A DNA stretch of 64,000 bases. Source: CAVVZJ01 sp963752755. Its GTDB lineage: Bacteria; Planctomycetota; Planctomycetia; Isosphaerales; Isosphaeraceae. Positions 50,521 to 60,051 of this stretch are shown here, one piece after another (the first letter of the stretch is position 1; the number at the start of each line of letters is the position of its first letter). The notes beneath the pieces were generated by a model, which was not told where the DNA came from, ran no database searches, and saw nothing but the letters and a program-made list of their open reading frames with translations. The position numbers were made by a program, and so were the translations under genes. Where the stretch lies: NCBI GenBank assembly GCA_963752755.1, contig CAVVZJ010000018.1, positions 1 through 64,000 of the forward strand. Reading direction: 5' to 3'.

Positions 50521-53500
50521 TCATCGCCTGGCTGTATCGTGGAGGGCGCTCAGTTCATGGAGGAAGACGACGTCGCCGGGAAGGTTCGCCCGGGCCAGCT
50601 CGACAAGGTGGCGGTGGTGGGTGAAGAGGAGCACCTGGGTCTTGCTCGAAAACTCGGCCAGAGATTGCAAGGCCGCCAGCGCGCACCGATCGTCGAAGTT
50701 CAGGAGGATGTCGTCAACGATGAACGGGATCGGCTCGTGGATCGCCAGCCAGGACTCGAGGCTCGCCAGTCGTAGGGCGAGATAGAGTTGGTCGTGGGAG
50801 CCATCGCTCATGCCCTCGACGCCGACGAGCCGGCCGTCGGGGCGAACGCCTTTCAGGACGGCGTGGCCCTCGCCATCGTCGTCGATCTGGAGGCGGGCGA
50901 AGGAACCGGCGGTCAGGTCAGCAAACAGCCTACTGGCCCGTTCCAGGACAGGGCCCTGCTGCTTCTCGCGATAGCTTTCGATCGCCTGTCTGAGCACGGA
51001 GGATGCCATCTTGAGCGTCGCGAACCGGGCCACGTCGGTTTGAAGCCGGGCGAGGACCGTTTGCGCCTTCTCGGACGCCTCCGCGGCGCGATCACTGCCG
51101 TTCATCCGTTCCAGCTCGCCGCGCTCCAGCCCGATCGTCTGGTTGGTCGCTTCCAGCTCTGTTTGCAGGTTCGTCAGCGCGCACTCAAGTTGATCAATCG
51201 CGAGGCCCAGGCTGTCGGCGTTCTCCCGTTGCACCGCGGCGGCGAAGTCCTCGGCGGTGGCGCCGGCCCCGGCCGCGAGCAACTGGTCGTCACACTGTCG
51301 GAGAGCATCCTCGACCCGCGCTCGCTCGATGGAGCGCCGTTCGACCTCCGGGACCTCCTCGGTCGTGGCACATCCCGCTTCCTGGCAGAGCCGATCGAGA
51401 CACGTGTTGGCGTCGTCCCGGTGCGACTCCGCCGTTTGGAGTCGCTCGCGCTCGTGTTCCCGCTGCTGGATGAGCGTAGCGCGGCGGTCCTCGATCGATC
51501 GAGCGTCCTGGAGCCGTCGCGACAGAATACGTGCCCGGTGTTCCGGCGCCTGGTCGGGAAGGTTGGGATCGAGAAGGTCGGGAGCGACCCGGCGGCAAAG
51601 GTCGGCGACGATTTTGCCGAACTCCTCGGCATCGCGATCAATGCCGCGAACCCGGCTCTGAAACTCCCGGTGCTTGTCCATGGTCTCCCGCAAGTCCTGG
51701 ATCCCATTGAGGAAGACCTCGGCCTGTTCCGGCAGGGCGTCTGGCTCAAGGCCGATGCGGGCCATCTTCGGTGCCCAGTCGGAACGCCAGGCGGTTCGCT
51801 CGGCCTCGGCCGCCTGGAGGTCCTGCCGGTAGCGGCCCAGCTGAGACCGCGCATCGGCCCGCTTCCCTTCCAGCAGCCGGCGACGTTGGAGAACCTCATC
51901 GAAGCGAGTCACCACGGATTCGGCCCGTTCGAGGCCGTGGCCCAACGACGATCCGGACGGCAGGGTTGGCTCGCCCAGCTCGCCGAGAGCGCGATTCAGC
52001 GCCTTCAGGTTCTCGGTACGCGACCGTTCAATCTGTTCGAGTGACCGGCACGCCTCCCGGAATTTTTCCATGATCTGGACGACCTCGGCGCGACGTCGCA
52101 GCCAGGCCCTCAGTTCGGGCGGAGTGCGAACCGAGACGCCGAGCGGTTGGACAAGCTCGTTCCACTCGTCCTGGAGGGCGGTGAGACGGTCTTCGATCGC
52201 CTGAAGTTCGGCGGCACGCGTCGCGCGCGTGGCCTGGTGACGTTCGAGTTGCGACACCCACTCGGCCTTGCGCAACCCGGTCGGTCTCGCGTCGCAGACG
52301 ATCGGCTAGTGTGTCGGAATGGCGGATGCTGAGCTCGTAAGCTCCGGCCAGATGGCTTGTCGTAGGGTGTTCGGCGAGGAACTCATGGATCGTCACATCG
52401 TCGGCCACACCGTCGAGCCAGGCGGCCCGGACCAGTGCCCAACCGTCATCCCGTCGGCGTCGGACGGACTGGAGGTCCTCCTCGGAGGGGACGTCGTGCT
52501 CGTGCTCAAGGGCGCGTAACTGGTCCTCGAACTGACGAATGGAACCGTCCTCGGCCTCCAGGCGATCGCGGGCGGTGCCGCGTCGGCGTTCGAGCTTCTG
52601 AAACTCGGCCTCGAATCGGTCCAGGGTCGCATCGAGCGGAATGGCCAGGCGTTCCAGGTTCTCGGCGAGGCCCGACCATCCGGGTAACTGGCTTTGCACC
52701 GCGCCGATTCCCGATCAAGGCGATCGCGCGCCTCGTGGGCCTCGTCCCGTTGCGCGTCCAGGTCGCCGGCCTTTCGGGCCTCGCGGATCGCGTGCCGCAG
52801 GGCATCGAGGTCGGGCGCCGTGGCCAGGCCGGCCAGTTCTCGATCCCATTCGGCGATCTGTTCCTCATTCCGGTCGATCGATCGTCGGGCCTCGTCGAGC
52901 CGCATGCGGAGGTTCACGTCACGCTGCCCCAGGGCCCGGATGATCTGGGGCTCGTCGGCGCGAAGTCGAAGGGGCTCCGCTTCGATCAGCTCGCGCGGTT
53001 TGCCGAGGCGCTGGAGGATGTCGCGGGCCTGGTGCTCGCGTTCCGCCCGCCAACCATCGAGCCGCGGTCGATCGTCGAGGCCCTTCTCGACGGCCCCAAG
53101 TCGCTCCTGAATGGCTTCGATCTCGTCCTTCGCGTCGAGAACCTCTCGCGATGGCTCGAGGCCATCAAGCCGGGCGTCCAGGTCGTCAAGGACGGATCGG
53201 GCCTGGTCGATGAGCCGCTCGCTTTGCCGGCAGGTATCGTGAGCCGTGCGCCATTCGGCGCCGAAGGCCTCGCGAAGCCGAACGACATTCCCCAGGCGGC
53301 CCAGTTCCTCCCGGAGTTGCCGCCGCTTCGCGACGACCGGGATGGCGCCCGAATTCGCTCCAGCCGCGTTCGCTCCGCGCGGTTCCGCCGGATCGTTTCG
53401 GTCAGTTCCCGGGCACGTTCCTTGGCCGCGCGAAGGGCCTGATCGTGTTGTTGCCAGGTGTCGCTGGAGAGCTGTTGCGTCTTGAGCTCGTCCCGGGCGT

Positions 53501-54074
53501 CGCGCAGTTCAGTCAGGGCCTGATTGATCCTGGGAAGCTGGCCGCGAGCCCGGAACAGGGTATCGAGCCGTTCCTGGAGCAGCCCCTGGGCCTGTCGCAG
53601 GCCGGACAGACCAGTGCCTGCCGCGAACAGCAGCTCTCCGAGGTGCCCCTGCCCCGTGCGAATCTCTTCACCGGCACGGATCAACTCGGAATGGCTGATC
53701 CCGAAGAGAGACTCGAAGGTCTCCCGATCCACGCCCCCCAGGAACCGATCGAGCCGTTCGGCCGGTACAACGGTCGCATCGTCGGCGTCTCGAAGCGTGT
53801 TCTTGATCCCCTTGCGGCGCAGCGCCTCGAGCACATCGCCGTCACTGTGACGCAGGGTGCCGCCGACGCGCAGCTGGCCGTAGGGATGGACGAAATTATC
53901 GCCCGAGGTGTGCGGAAAACCGAACAGCAGGTACGACACCGCCCGCAACGCCGAGGTCTTGCCAGCCTCGTTCTCACCGTGAATCAGGTGCAACCCGTGA
54001 TTGCCGGCCGAGAGGTCGAGTTCGAGTTCGGTGAACGGCCCGACGGCTTTCAGGTTCAGACGGAGCAGTTTCAT
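50521..54074 (-). CDS. yhaN: YhaN-type SMC-like repair ATPase
   Basis: Joined frames give about 1,180 residues: an N-terminal ABC half with Walker A HGENEAGKTS (residues 32-41) and YLLFGFPHTSGDNFVHPYGQ, long coiled coils (LQAIEDRLTALQDEWNELVQ, RELTETIRRNRAERTRLERI) and a C-terminal half with GMSDGSHDQLYLALRLASLE (signature) and FIVDDILLNFDD (Walker B). Frame changes occur near 53350, 52690 and 52270. The ATG overlaps the yhaO stop (ATGA), as in RecF/SMC-like YhaNO pairs. It would drive DNA end processing together with the nuclease next door. Confidence 0.8.
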
Positions 54075-55342
54075 GGGGCCTTCGCGTGATCGGGGCGCAG
54101 GAGCACGTCGAGCAAAAGGGGCTGGACCTGATCGAGTGCGGTCCGCAGCCAGTCGAGGTCGTTCAATCGTGGGGCGTCCGGATCGAAGGCCAGTTCGGCG
54201 GGCAGGCGGCGCCTCAGGTCGTTCAGCTCCTCGCTCAGGGACGCGAGCACCTCGTCATCCGTCCGAAGGTGGTCGAGGACGTCCTGGAGTTCCTCGATCG
54301 GTCCTTCGGGGACGACGGCGACCCGCGCCGGGCGGGTCTGGAACTCGACCTTCTCGATCCAGAGCCGTTCCGGCCCCCGGTCCTGAACCAGGTTGCGAAC
54401 CTCCGCGACGTAACGGTCGGTGTCGCCATGCAGGCGGTCGTGGAGCGAGGTCACGCCGTGGACGATCACCCGCGCGGCCTGGAGTCGTTCGGTGTCCGGC
54501 TCGTCGTGGAGGAGTTGATCGAGCACCTCGGCCACCCGGTCGAGCAACTCGGGCTCGGTGGTCAGGTCCGTGGCATCAACGCGGCCCCGCTCCCAGCGCA
54601 CCAGGTCGAGCCGTTGAAACTCCTGCTCGACGCCCCCGCCCGGCGAACAGCTTACCAGCAAGCAACCCTTCGCGCCGGCCTCGCGGATGTGGCGGCCTTG
54701 CGGGTTTCCCGGGAAGACGATCGGCGGGTCGGCACACGGGTTTCCCCTCGTGTGGATGTGGCCCAGGGCCCAGTAGTCGTAGCCTCGTGCCCGCAGGTCC
54801 TCCAGCGTGCAGGGGGCATAACGCTCGTGGCCTTCGAGGCCCGTCAGCCCCGTGTGAAGCAGCCCGATGTTCACGCAACCGGGCACGGCGGCGGGATAGG
54901 CTGTCGCCAGGTTCTCGGTCGTGGCCGCCTTCGCGAAGCTCTGGCCGTGGATCGCCACCCCGAGGTCATCGAGCACAACCGTCTGCGGCTTCTCGTGATC
55001 GAGCACATGGACGTTGTCGGGGAGGCGCAACGTCCGCGTCATCTTGTTCGCCGCGTCGTGATTACCGGCAATCACGAACGTCGGGATCGTGGCGTCTCTC
55101 AGGCGGCCGAGTTGCCCGGCGAGATAGAGCCCTGTGTTGTAGTCGCGCCAGTCGCCGTCGTAGAGGTCGCCGGCGATGAGAACGAAATCGACCCGGCGTT
55201 CCAGGGCCAGATCGATCAAACGCTCAAACGCCTTGCGAGTCGCGCCCCGGATTCGATCCACGGGCGCATTCTCGTAACGCTCCAGGCCCCGTAGCGGGCT
55301 GTCCAGGTGGATGTCGGCGGCATGCAGGAAGGTGATCGCCAC
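54071..55342 (-). CDS. yhaO: YhaO-type Mre11/SbcD-like nuclease
   Basis: The 423-residue protein is intact. It has the metallophosphoesterase motifs AADIHLDSPL (Asp10, His12), IAGDLYDGDW, IAGNHDAAN, LLHTGLTG and ALGHIHTRGNP, which bind the two metal ions of Mre11/SbcD nucleases. The C-terminal part (LIVHGVTSLHDRLHG region onward) is the YhaO-type extension. It is translationally coupled with yhaN. Confidence 0.87.
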   Translation of the reverse strand: MAITFLHAADIHLDSPLRGLERYENAPVDRIRGATRKAFERLIDLALERRVDFVLIAGDLYDGDWRDYNTGLYLAGQLGRLRDATIPTFVIAGNHDAANKMTRTLRLPDNVHVLDHEKPQTVVLDDLGVAIHGQSFAKAATTENLATAYPAAVPGCVNIGLLHTGLTGLEGHERYAPCTLEDLRARGYDYWALGHIHTRGNPCADPPIVFPGNPQGRHIREAGAKGCLLVSCSPGGGVEQEFQRLDLVRWERGRVDATDLTTEPELLDRVAEVLDQLLHDEPDTERLQAARVIVHGVTSLHDRLHGDTDRYVAEVRNLVQDRGPERLWIEKVEFQTRPARVAVVPEGPIEELQDVLDHLRTDDEVLASLSEELNDLRRRLPAELAFDPDAPRLNDLDWLRTALDQVQPLLLDVLLRPDHAKAP

Positions 55343-55504
55343 GAGGTTCGCCTTGCTGGGAAATCACCTGTTGGGTGCGCGGGTCGGGAATTGCCGTGGG
55401 AGCTTACAACGTACCGATAACTCATGCAATCTCGAAGGACGTCCCGATCGGCCGCGACCAGGATGTTGACGAACCAGGCAGCGGCAAGGACGGCAGGACA
55501 CGAT

Positions 55505-56290
55505 TCAGAAGGGTATCTTCAGTTGTTTGTGCACCTTTTCCACTGAGAACTTTTCCGGGTCGAACCGGCCACCGATCCACTCCTTCATGTCCTTGTGGGC
55601 CTCGTGCCTCGGGTTCTTGATGGCCTCCAGGAAGTCGGCATAGCCCCAGACGCCGCCCACGTCCTCGGGCGGACAGGCCCGCTCACCTTCCAGGCAGCGC
55701 GGATACCGCGTCTTCGGGTCGGCCGGCAATCGGGCCTCGAAGAGAACATCGTGCAGCCAGCCGTCTCCGAAGTCGTACTCGTACTCGAACCGGAACTGTC
55801 CCCTCTTCACGGGGAGGATGTCGCTCAGGCGGGTTGTGGTGGAATCCTCGTACTGGAGTTCCCCGAAGGTTCCCTCCGACAGCATGGGGACGCCGTAGAG
55901 CGTCCCACCAATCCTGAAGTGGTGCATGTGCGAGTTCGTCCAGCCCATCGCGATCTGGATGAACTCGTTGAGCCTATCCAGCGTGCAGTCGCTCACCTGG
56001 ATGCGTCGCCAGATCGGGGGCTGGGTGTCCAGGAGCGTGACCTTGAACTGATAGACCTTGGTGGGCGTGGGCCGTGCGTCGGGCTCCGACGTCTTGACCC
56101 AGACCCACTCCGTCTTGATCCCCAGCTCACCCCGGACCTTGTAGTACAGAGCGTTGCTGATCTCTCCGGGATGGCCTGCCTTGGCCCACCGCCGATTGAT
56201 CTGCGGGTAATCGAGGTCCGGGTTCCTGCTCAGGGCTTTGCGGAGGAAATCGGATTTGGTTTCCGGCTTCGACGCCTTTTTCTTCGCCAT
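55505..56290 (-). CDS. Plasmid pRiA4b ORF-3 family protein
   Basis: 261 residues, intact. After a basic N-terminus (MAKKKASKPETKSDFLRKAL) and a helical segment (YPQINRRWAKAGHPGEISNA), the pRiA4b ORF-3 domain reads YQFKVTLLDTQPPIWRRIQV, AMGWTNSHMHHFRIGGTLYG, FRFEYEYDFGDGWLHDVLFE and CPPEDVGGVWGYADFLEAIK. The family is common on plasmids and transposons, and its function is unknown. The start follows a GGAACG site. It lies 36 bp after the DUF6398-like gene and is probably co-transcribed. Confidence 0.85.
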   Translation of the reverse strand: MAKKKASKPETKSDFLRKALSRNPDLDYPQINRRWAKAGHPGEISNALYYKVRGELGIKTEWVWVKTSEPDARPTPTKVYQFKVTLLDTQPPIWRRIQVSDCTLDRLNEFIQIAMGWTNSHMHHFRIGGTLYGVPMLSEGTFGELQYEDSTTTRLSDILPVKRGQFRFEYEYDFGDGWLHDVLFEARLPADPKTRYPRCLEGERACPPEDVGGVWGYADFLEAIKNPRHEAHKDMKEWIGGRFDPEKFSVEKVHKQLKIPF

Positions 56291-56326
56291 GAGCGTTCCC
56301 TTTCAGTTCCGGTCGCACGAGGTGCG

Positions 56327-57484
56327 TCACTCCTCGACCGATTCCTTTTGATGAGTGCTCGGGATGTAGGGGATCAAACCCTGTTGGTAGACCGCCTCCT
56401 GGAACTCCCGGGGCATCTGGCGGGCATCGACGATCAGACCATCGACCTCAAGCATCCAGACCAACGGGTTGTCGTCCATCCGGCTGGGCAAGGCCCATTC
56501 GGGATCGAGGCGATGGATCTTCAGGAGGTCCCGGATTGCCATCGACTTCGCCGACCCGGTGGCCTCCGAGACCCCAATCATCTCGTCGATGTCGGACATC
56601 TTCATGTGGTGCGGCTGGCTGGGGTCGCCGAGAAAGTTCACCCAGCCGACGACCCGCACGATCCCGCTGGCCCAGGACTCGGGCTTGCCCCGGGCCAGCG
56701 GCGAGGGTCGTTTGCGGGACAGTACGCCCGCCAGTTTTTGGCACAAGGCCGCGTACTCGGCGTCGAGATGCTCCCGGCAGAAAGCGTCGGTCCGCTCCAC
56801 GATCTCGTCATGCGCCCGGCGCGCCTTCTCCGCAGCTGTGGGCTTCCCGCCGGATTTCCCCGATTTCGGCCCCCGCTTCTTCGACCCGGCCTTCGATCTC
56901 GCTGACGGCTTCGGGGTTCCCTCGGGGTCGAACGGCAATGTGGTCACGATCCCGAACCGCGCCTTGGCTTCGTCATAAGTCTCCTTGAAGCTCCGGCGAT
57001 AACCGGCGCCGAACGCCACGTTATAGCCCCGCATCAACCCGTCATAGACGATCCGGCCCTCGAACGGTAGCAGGACTGTCTCGCACAACACCGGCAGGTA
57101 CGGCCCGATGACCTCCTCGAACGGGTCGCCCAGGGCCAGCACCCCGTAGGCAACCATCGGCTCCTCCATCGACAAAAAGATCGTGTGCGACTTCAGGTAG
57201 CGGAACACGGTGAACTGCCCGGCGATGAGATGCTTCCAGGAGCGGATGACCTCCAGGTCCTCCTCGGGAAAGCCGAACGGGTTCTCGGCGGCGAAGGCGT
57301 CGATCAGGTCCATGTGCTCCCGCAGCGCGTTCCGAACCTCGAACCGATCCTCCAGCGGGAAGGCGGGCAGCTCATCGCCGTTGTCCTCGGGTTCCTCCAC
57401 CAGCGCCAGCCGCCGGTTGACGTAAAGCATCAGGCCCTTGTGAAGCCGGTAGAAGCGGAGCGCGTCCTCGGGGGGGAGGGTCAT
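56327..57484 (-). CDS. DUF6398-like protein next to pRiA4b ORF-3
   Basis: 385 residues, intact from ATG 57484 (MTLPPEDALRFYRLHKGLML). The N-terminal half is unrecognised, helical and includes AFGAGYRRSFKETYDEAKAR. A basic linker (SARSKAGSKKRGPKSGKSGG) leads to the DUF6398-like end (CQKLAGVLSRKRPSPLARGK, MIGVSEATGSAKSMAIRDLL, RMDDNPLVWMLEVDGLIVDA). This domain often accompanies pRiA4b ORF-3 proteins, as here. The GVSEATGSAKSKxIRD helix pair resembles a small DNA-binding HTH, which is inference. Confidence 0.7.
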   Translation of the reverse strand: MTLPPEDALRFYRLHKGLMLYVNRRLALVEEPEDNGDELPAFPLEDRFEVRNALREHMDLIDAFAAENPFGFPEEDLEVIRSWKHLIAGQFTVFRYLKSHTIFLSMEEPMVAYGVLALGDPFEEVIGPYLPVLCETVLLPFEGRIVYDGLMRGYNVAFGAGYRRSFKETYDEAKARFGIVTTLPFDPEGTPKPSARSKAGSKKRGPKSGKSGGKPTAAEKARRAHDEIVERTDAFCREHLDAEYAALCQKLAGVLSRKRPSPLARGKPESWASGIVRVVGWVNFLGDPSQPHHMKMSDIDEMIGVSEATGSAKSMAIRDLLKIHRLDPEWALPSRMDDNPLVWMLEVDGLIVDARQMPREFQEAVYQQGLIPYIPSTHQKESVEE

Positions 57485-57616
57485 GGCGGATGTCCTCCGA
57501 TGGGTCGTGCCGTTTGCCAGGCCGCTCCGGCGGCGAGTTGCGGTCGCGGGACGGGCGACGGAACCGGGGGCGTTCCGCAACGGCGATCCGGCATGCCCGG
57601 TCGCCTTGCCGAAGGC

Positions 57617-58179
57617 TCAATCCTCCGGTTCGACCTCCCAGTCTCGAAGTTCGACGGTGGCGCCTCGGCTGATGTAGTTGACCGTGGCGGCGAAGCGGTC
57701 CTGGCCGTCGCGACGGATGACGGTCCCGACCAGGCCCTTGAGGGGGCCGCTCTGGATGCGCACGCGGGTGCCGACGGGGTAGGACGGCTCGGGCTGGATG
57801 TCCAGGCCGGAGCCGACCATCCGGTCGATCTGGCGAAGGTCCCGGACCAGCTCGTCCTGGTCGTGAACCTCCAGGCTGGTCGTCAAGCAGTTTGTTCGAA
57901 GCGCTCGACGCGCTCGTAGTCGTTTCCCTGAATGAAGATGTAGCCCGTGAACAGGGGCAGGACCGAGCGGATTTTACGGCCGGCCGGGGTCCGCGTCTCC
58001 TGGACGACCTGCGGGAGATAATACGTCAGCCGACGCGCATGGAAGTGCCGGGCGGCGGATTTCTCCTGTCGGGGCTTGGTGTGCAGGCACCACCAGGGGC
58101 GTTCCGGGTCGACGCTCCCGAGGGCCCCGTCCCAGAGGTCGGGGGGATACTTCTGCGGTTCGGCGGGAAGAATCGGCAT
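57617..58179 (-). CDS. NusG-like transcription elongation/antitermination factor (split frame)
   Basis: The N-terminal part has the NGN domain (PWWCLHTKPRQEKSAARHFH, YLPQVVQETRTPAGRKIRSV, LFTGYIFIQGND) and the C-terminal part the KOW domain (VGTRVRIQSGPLKGLVGTVI). They lie in different frames and meet at TTGA (57883-57886), where the NGN frame stops and the KOW frame could start. Length and layout match UpxY/RfaH-like NusG paralogues that control long operons. A single indel is the simplest explanation; a genuine split gene is possible. ATG 58179 is preferred over the GTG at 58200. Confidence 0.75.
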
Positions 58180-58200
58180 GAGTGGAATAGCCAGGAACAC

Positions 58201-58439
58201 GCGAAAACGATCGAACCACGACCGGACCAGTCCGACCCGAACCGACCACGGTTATCATCCGCGATGGTCAATCTTGCGAAAGGACGACTGTACGCCCATC
58301 GTACCGTGGGCCCCAAAACGGTCTCCAGCCGATTTGAATGGTCCGGAGCGTCGCCGACAGGTCGTCGGGTCGCCGAGGCCGAAGAACGGACTCCCGGCCT
58401 TGCAACGTACCATCCCTGAAATTGCATGCGATCGCATGC
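58201..58439. other. Intergenic region with a perfect 16-bp palindrome
   Basis: GCATGCGATCGCATGC at 58424-58439 directly follows the stop of the dimethylformamidase-like gene and contains the octamer GCGATCGC. The rest of the region holds no gene and would carry the promoter of the NusG-like gene. Confidence 0.5.
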
Positions 58440-59885
58440 TCATTTCGAGAGACGCTCCAGGATGTTCCGGGTGATCCGCTCGACGGTTTCGTCGCCTCCC
58501 TGGAGGCCATGCGCCCAGTCGGTCGAGCCGGTGGTCACGACCGTGCCACCGCGGGTATAGGTCCCGAAGACGGCGGCGCCGAGGGCCGCGGCGCCTGTCG
58601 GGTCGCGGGGGAAGCGGTCGTACCAGAGGGCGTCGTCGGGGTGCCAGCGAGCCGGGCAGGTGGCGAGGATCACGAAGCTCTCGGGCGTGCCGTCGCGTCC
58701 GGTCGGGACCGGAAGGCCGTCCTCGAGCGCGAACTCGCATCCGTCGCACTCGTAGCCCACGACCGTATGCATCCCGCCGAACTCCGCGCCGGCGTCGAGG
58801 TCGGTCCCCTCGAAGGCCCAGTGGTCGGGGCGATGAAGGGTGAACGCCCCCGAACCGTCCATGAACTGCCCGTGGCTGAGATGGTAGCCTCCGTGGAGGA
58901 ACCCGACCCCGGTCAGTTCGTTCTCGGGACGGTCGACGAGATGGTGGCTCCAGAGCGTGGACAGGGTTTGGTGATCGTCGCCCGGGAAGACCGGGTCCAT
59001 GTTGAACCACTGCTTCCAACTGGTCAGGGCGCGGCCATCGTCCTCGCTACGAACCTGCCAGCAACAGGTGTTGCCGCTGAAGAAGGCGACATTGCCGCCC
59101 CGAGCGATGAACGCCTCCAGATGGTCGCGCATCGGGGCGGACCAGTATTCGTCGTGCCCGACGCTCAGGACGAGCCTGTAGTGATCAAGCAGTTCGGGAT
59201 GAAACTCCAGGTCGCTGTTGGCGCAGTAGTCGAGGACGTACCCGTTACGCTCGGCCCAGGAGACGAACGGCAGCTCCCAGCGGCGGTACTGTCCCGCCAG
59301 GGGACGGTCGAACGAGACGCGGTGTCCCTGAAGGCCCGCCCGACCGTGGTAGCCGTAGAGGCTCCCCCCGCCCCAGTTGTTGTAGGCGTTGTAGGTGTTG
59401 GTCGTGAGCTGAATCAGGATCGGCGTGCGTTGACCGGGTTCGGCCGGGCGGACGATGAAGAACAGATCAACCTCGGCTGTCCGATGATTGCGGCCGACGT
59501 ACGCGCCTCCACTATCCTGGACGCGAAGGCGGACATTGTAATAGCCCGATGTCCAGTCGTCGGGGATCGTCAATTGATGCGACACCGGCCAGTGGCAACC
59601 GTGCGATGAGGCATCCTCGGGGATCGGGTGGGACGCCCCGGGCAGATCGTTCGCCGTGTACACGACCGTCGATTCGGCCCCGAGACGGCTGACCTCCATG
59701 TTGTATTTTTCCGCGGTCGTCGAGACGTGGAAGGCGACGATCTCTCCCGGTCGGTAGCTGAGATGGTCGGTGTAGCCCTCGACGGTCAGCGAGACCGGGG
59801 TGTCCTCCCCGGCGATGGACCAGGCCGGGGCAAGCATGACCGGGAGGGCAAGCAGGAGAGCGAGTCGACGCGTGATCCAGGCCAT
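58440..59885 (-). CDS. Exported N,N-dimethylformamidase-like protein
   Basis: 481 residues, intact. GGGA lies six bases before ATG 59885. A signal peptide (MAWITRRLALLLALPVMLAP, cleavage near SIA) is followed by a beta-rich N-terminal domain (LSYRPGEIVAFHVSTTAEKY, YYNVRLRVQDSGGAYVGRNH) and the domain of N,N-dimethylformamidase beta subunits (TTNTYNAYNNWGGGSLYGYH, VLSVGHDEYWSAPMRDHLEA, NVAFFSGNTCCWQVRSEDDG, GTYTRGGTVVTTGSTDWAHG). Homologues of this domain occur in many secreted proteins, so the substrate need not be DMF; amide hydrolysis outside the cell is the cautious inference. Confidence 0.8.
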   Translation of the reverse strand: MAWITRRLALLLALPVMLAPAWSIAGEDTPVSLTVEGYTDHLSYRPGEIVAFHVSTTAEKYNMEVSRLGAESTVVYTANDLPGASHPIPEDASSHGCHWPVSHQLTIPDDWTSGYYNVRLRVQDSGGAYVGRNHRTAEVDLFFIVRPAEPGQRTPILIQLTTNTYNAYNNWGGGSLYGYHGRAGLQGHRVSFDRPLAGQYRRWELPFVSWAERNGYVLDYCANSDLEFHPELLDHYRLVLSVGHDEYWSAPMRDHLEAFIARGGNVAFFSGNTCCWQVRSEDDGRALTSWKQWFNMDPVFPGDDHQTLSTLWSHHLVDRPENELTGVGFLHGGYHLSHGQFMDGSGAFTLHRPDHWAFEGTDLDAGAEFGGMHTVVGYECDGCEFALEDGLPVPTGRDGTPESFVILATCPARWHPDDALWYDRFPRDPTGAAALGAAVFGTYTRGGTVVTTGSTDWAHGLQGGDETVERITRNILERLSK

Positions 59886-60051
59886 GGGCAGTCCCATCGG
59901 GGTTGTGAGTCGTGAAGCCGAGCCGATCGGCCCCCAAGCATGAAGCGTAAGGCGCTGATCTACTCGGAGTCTACGGCCCATGATGGACGGATCAAGAACC
60001 CGGCGGCCCGTTCCGAATTCCGAAAGGGTGGGCGCCCACCGGTGAGTGCGT

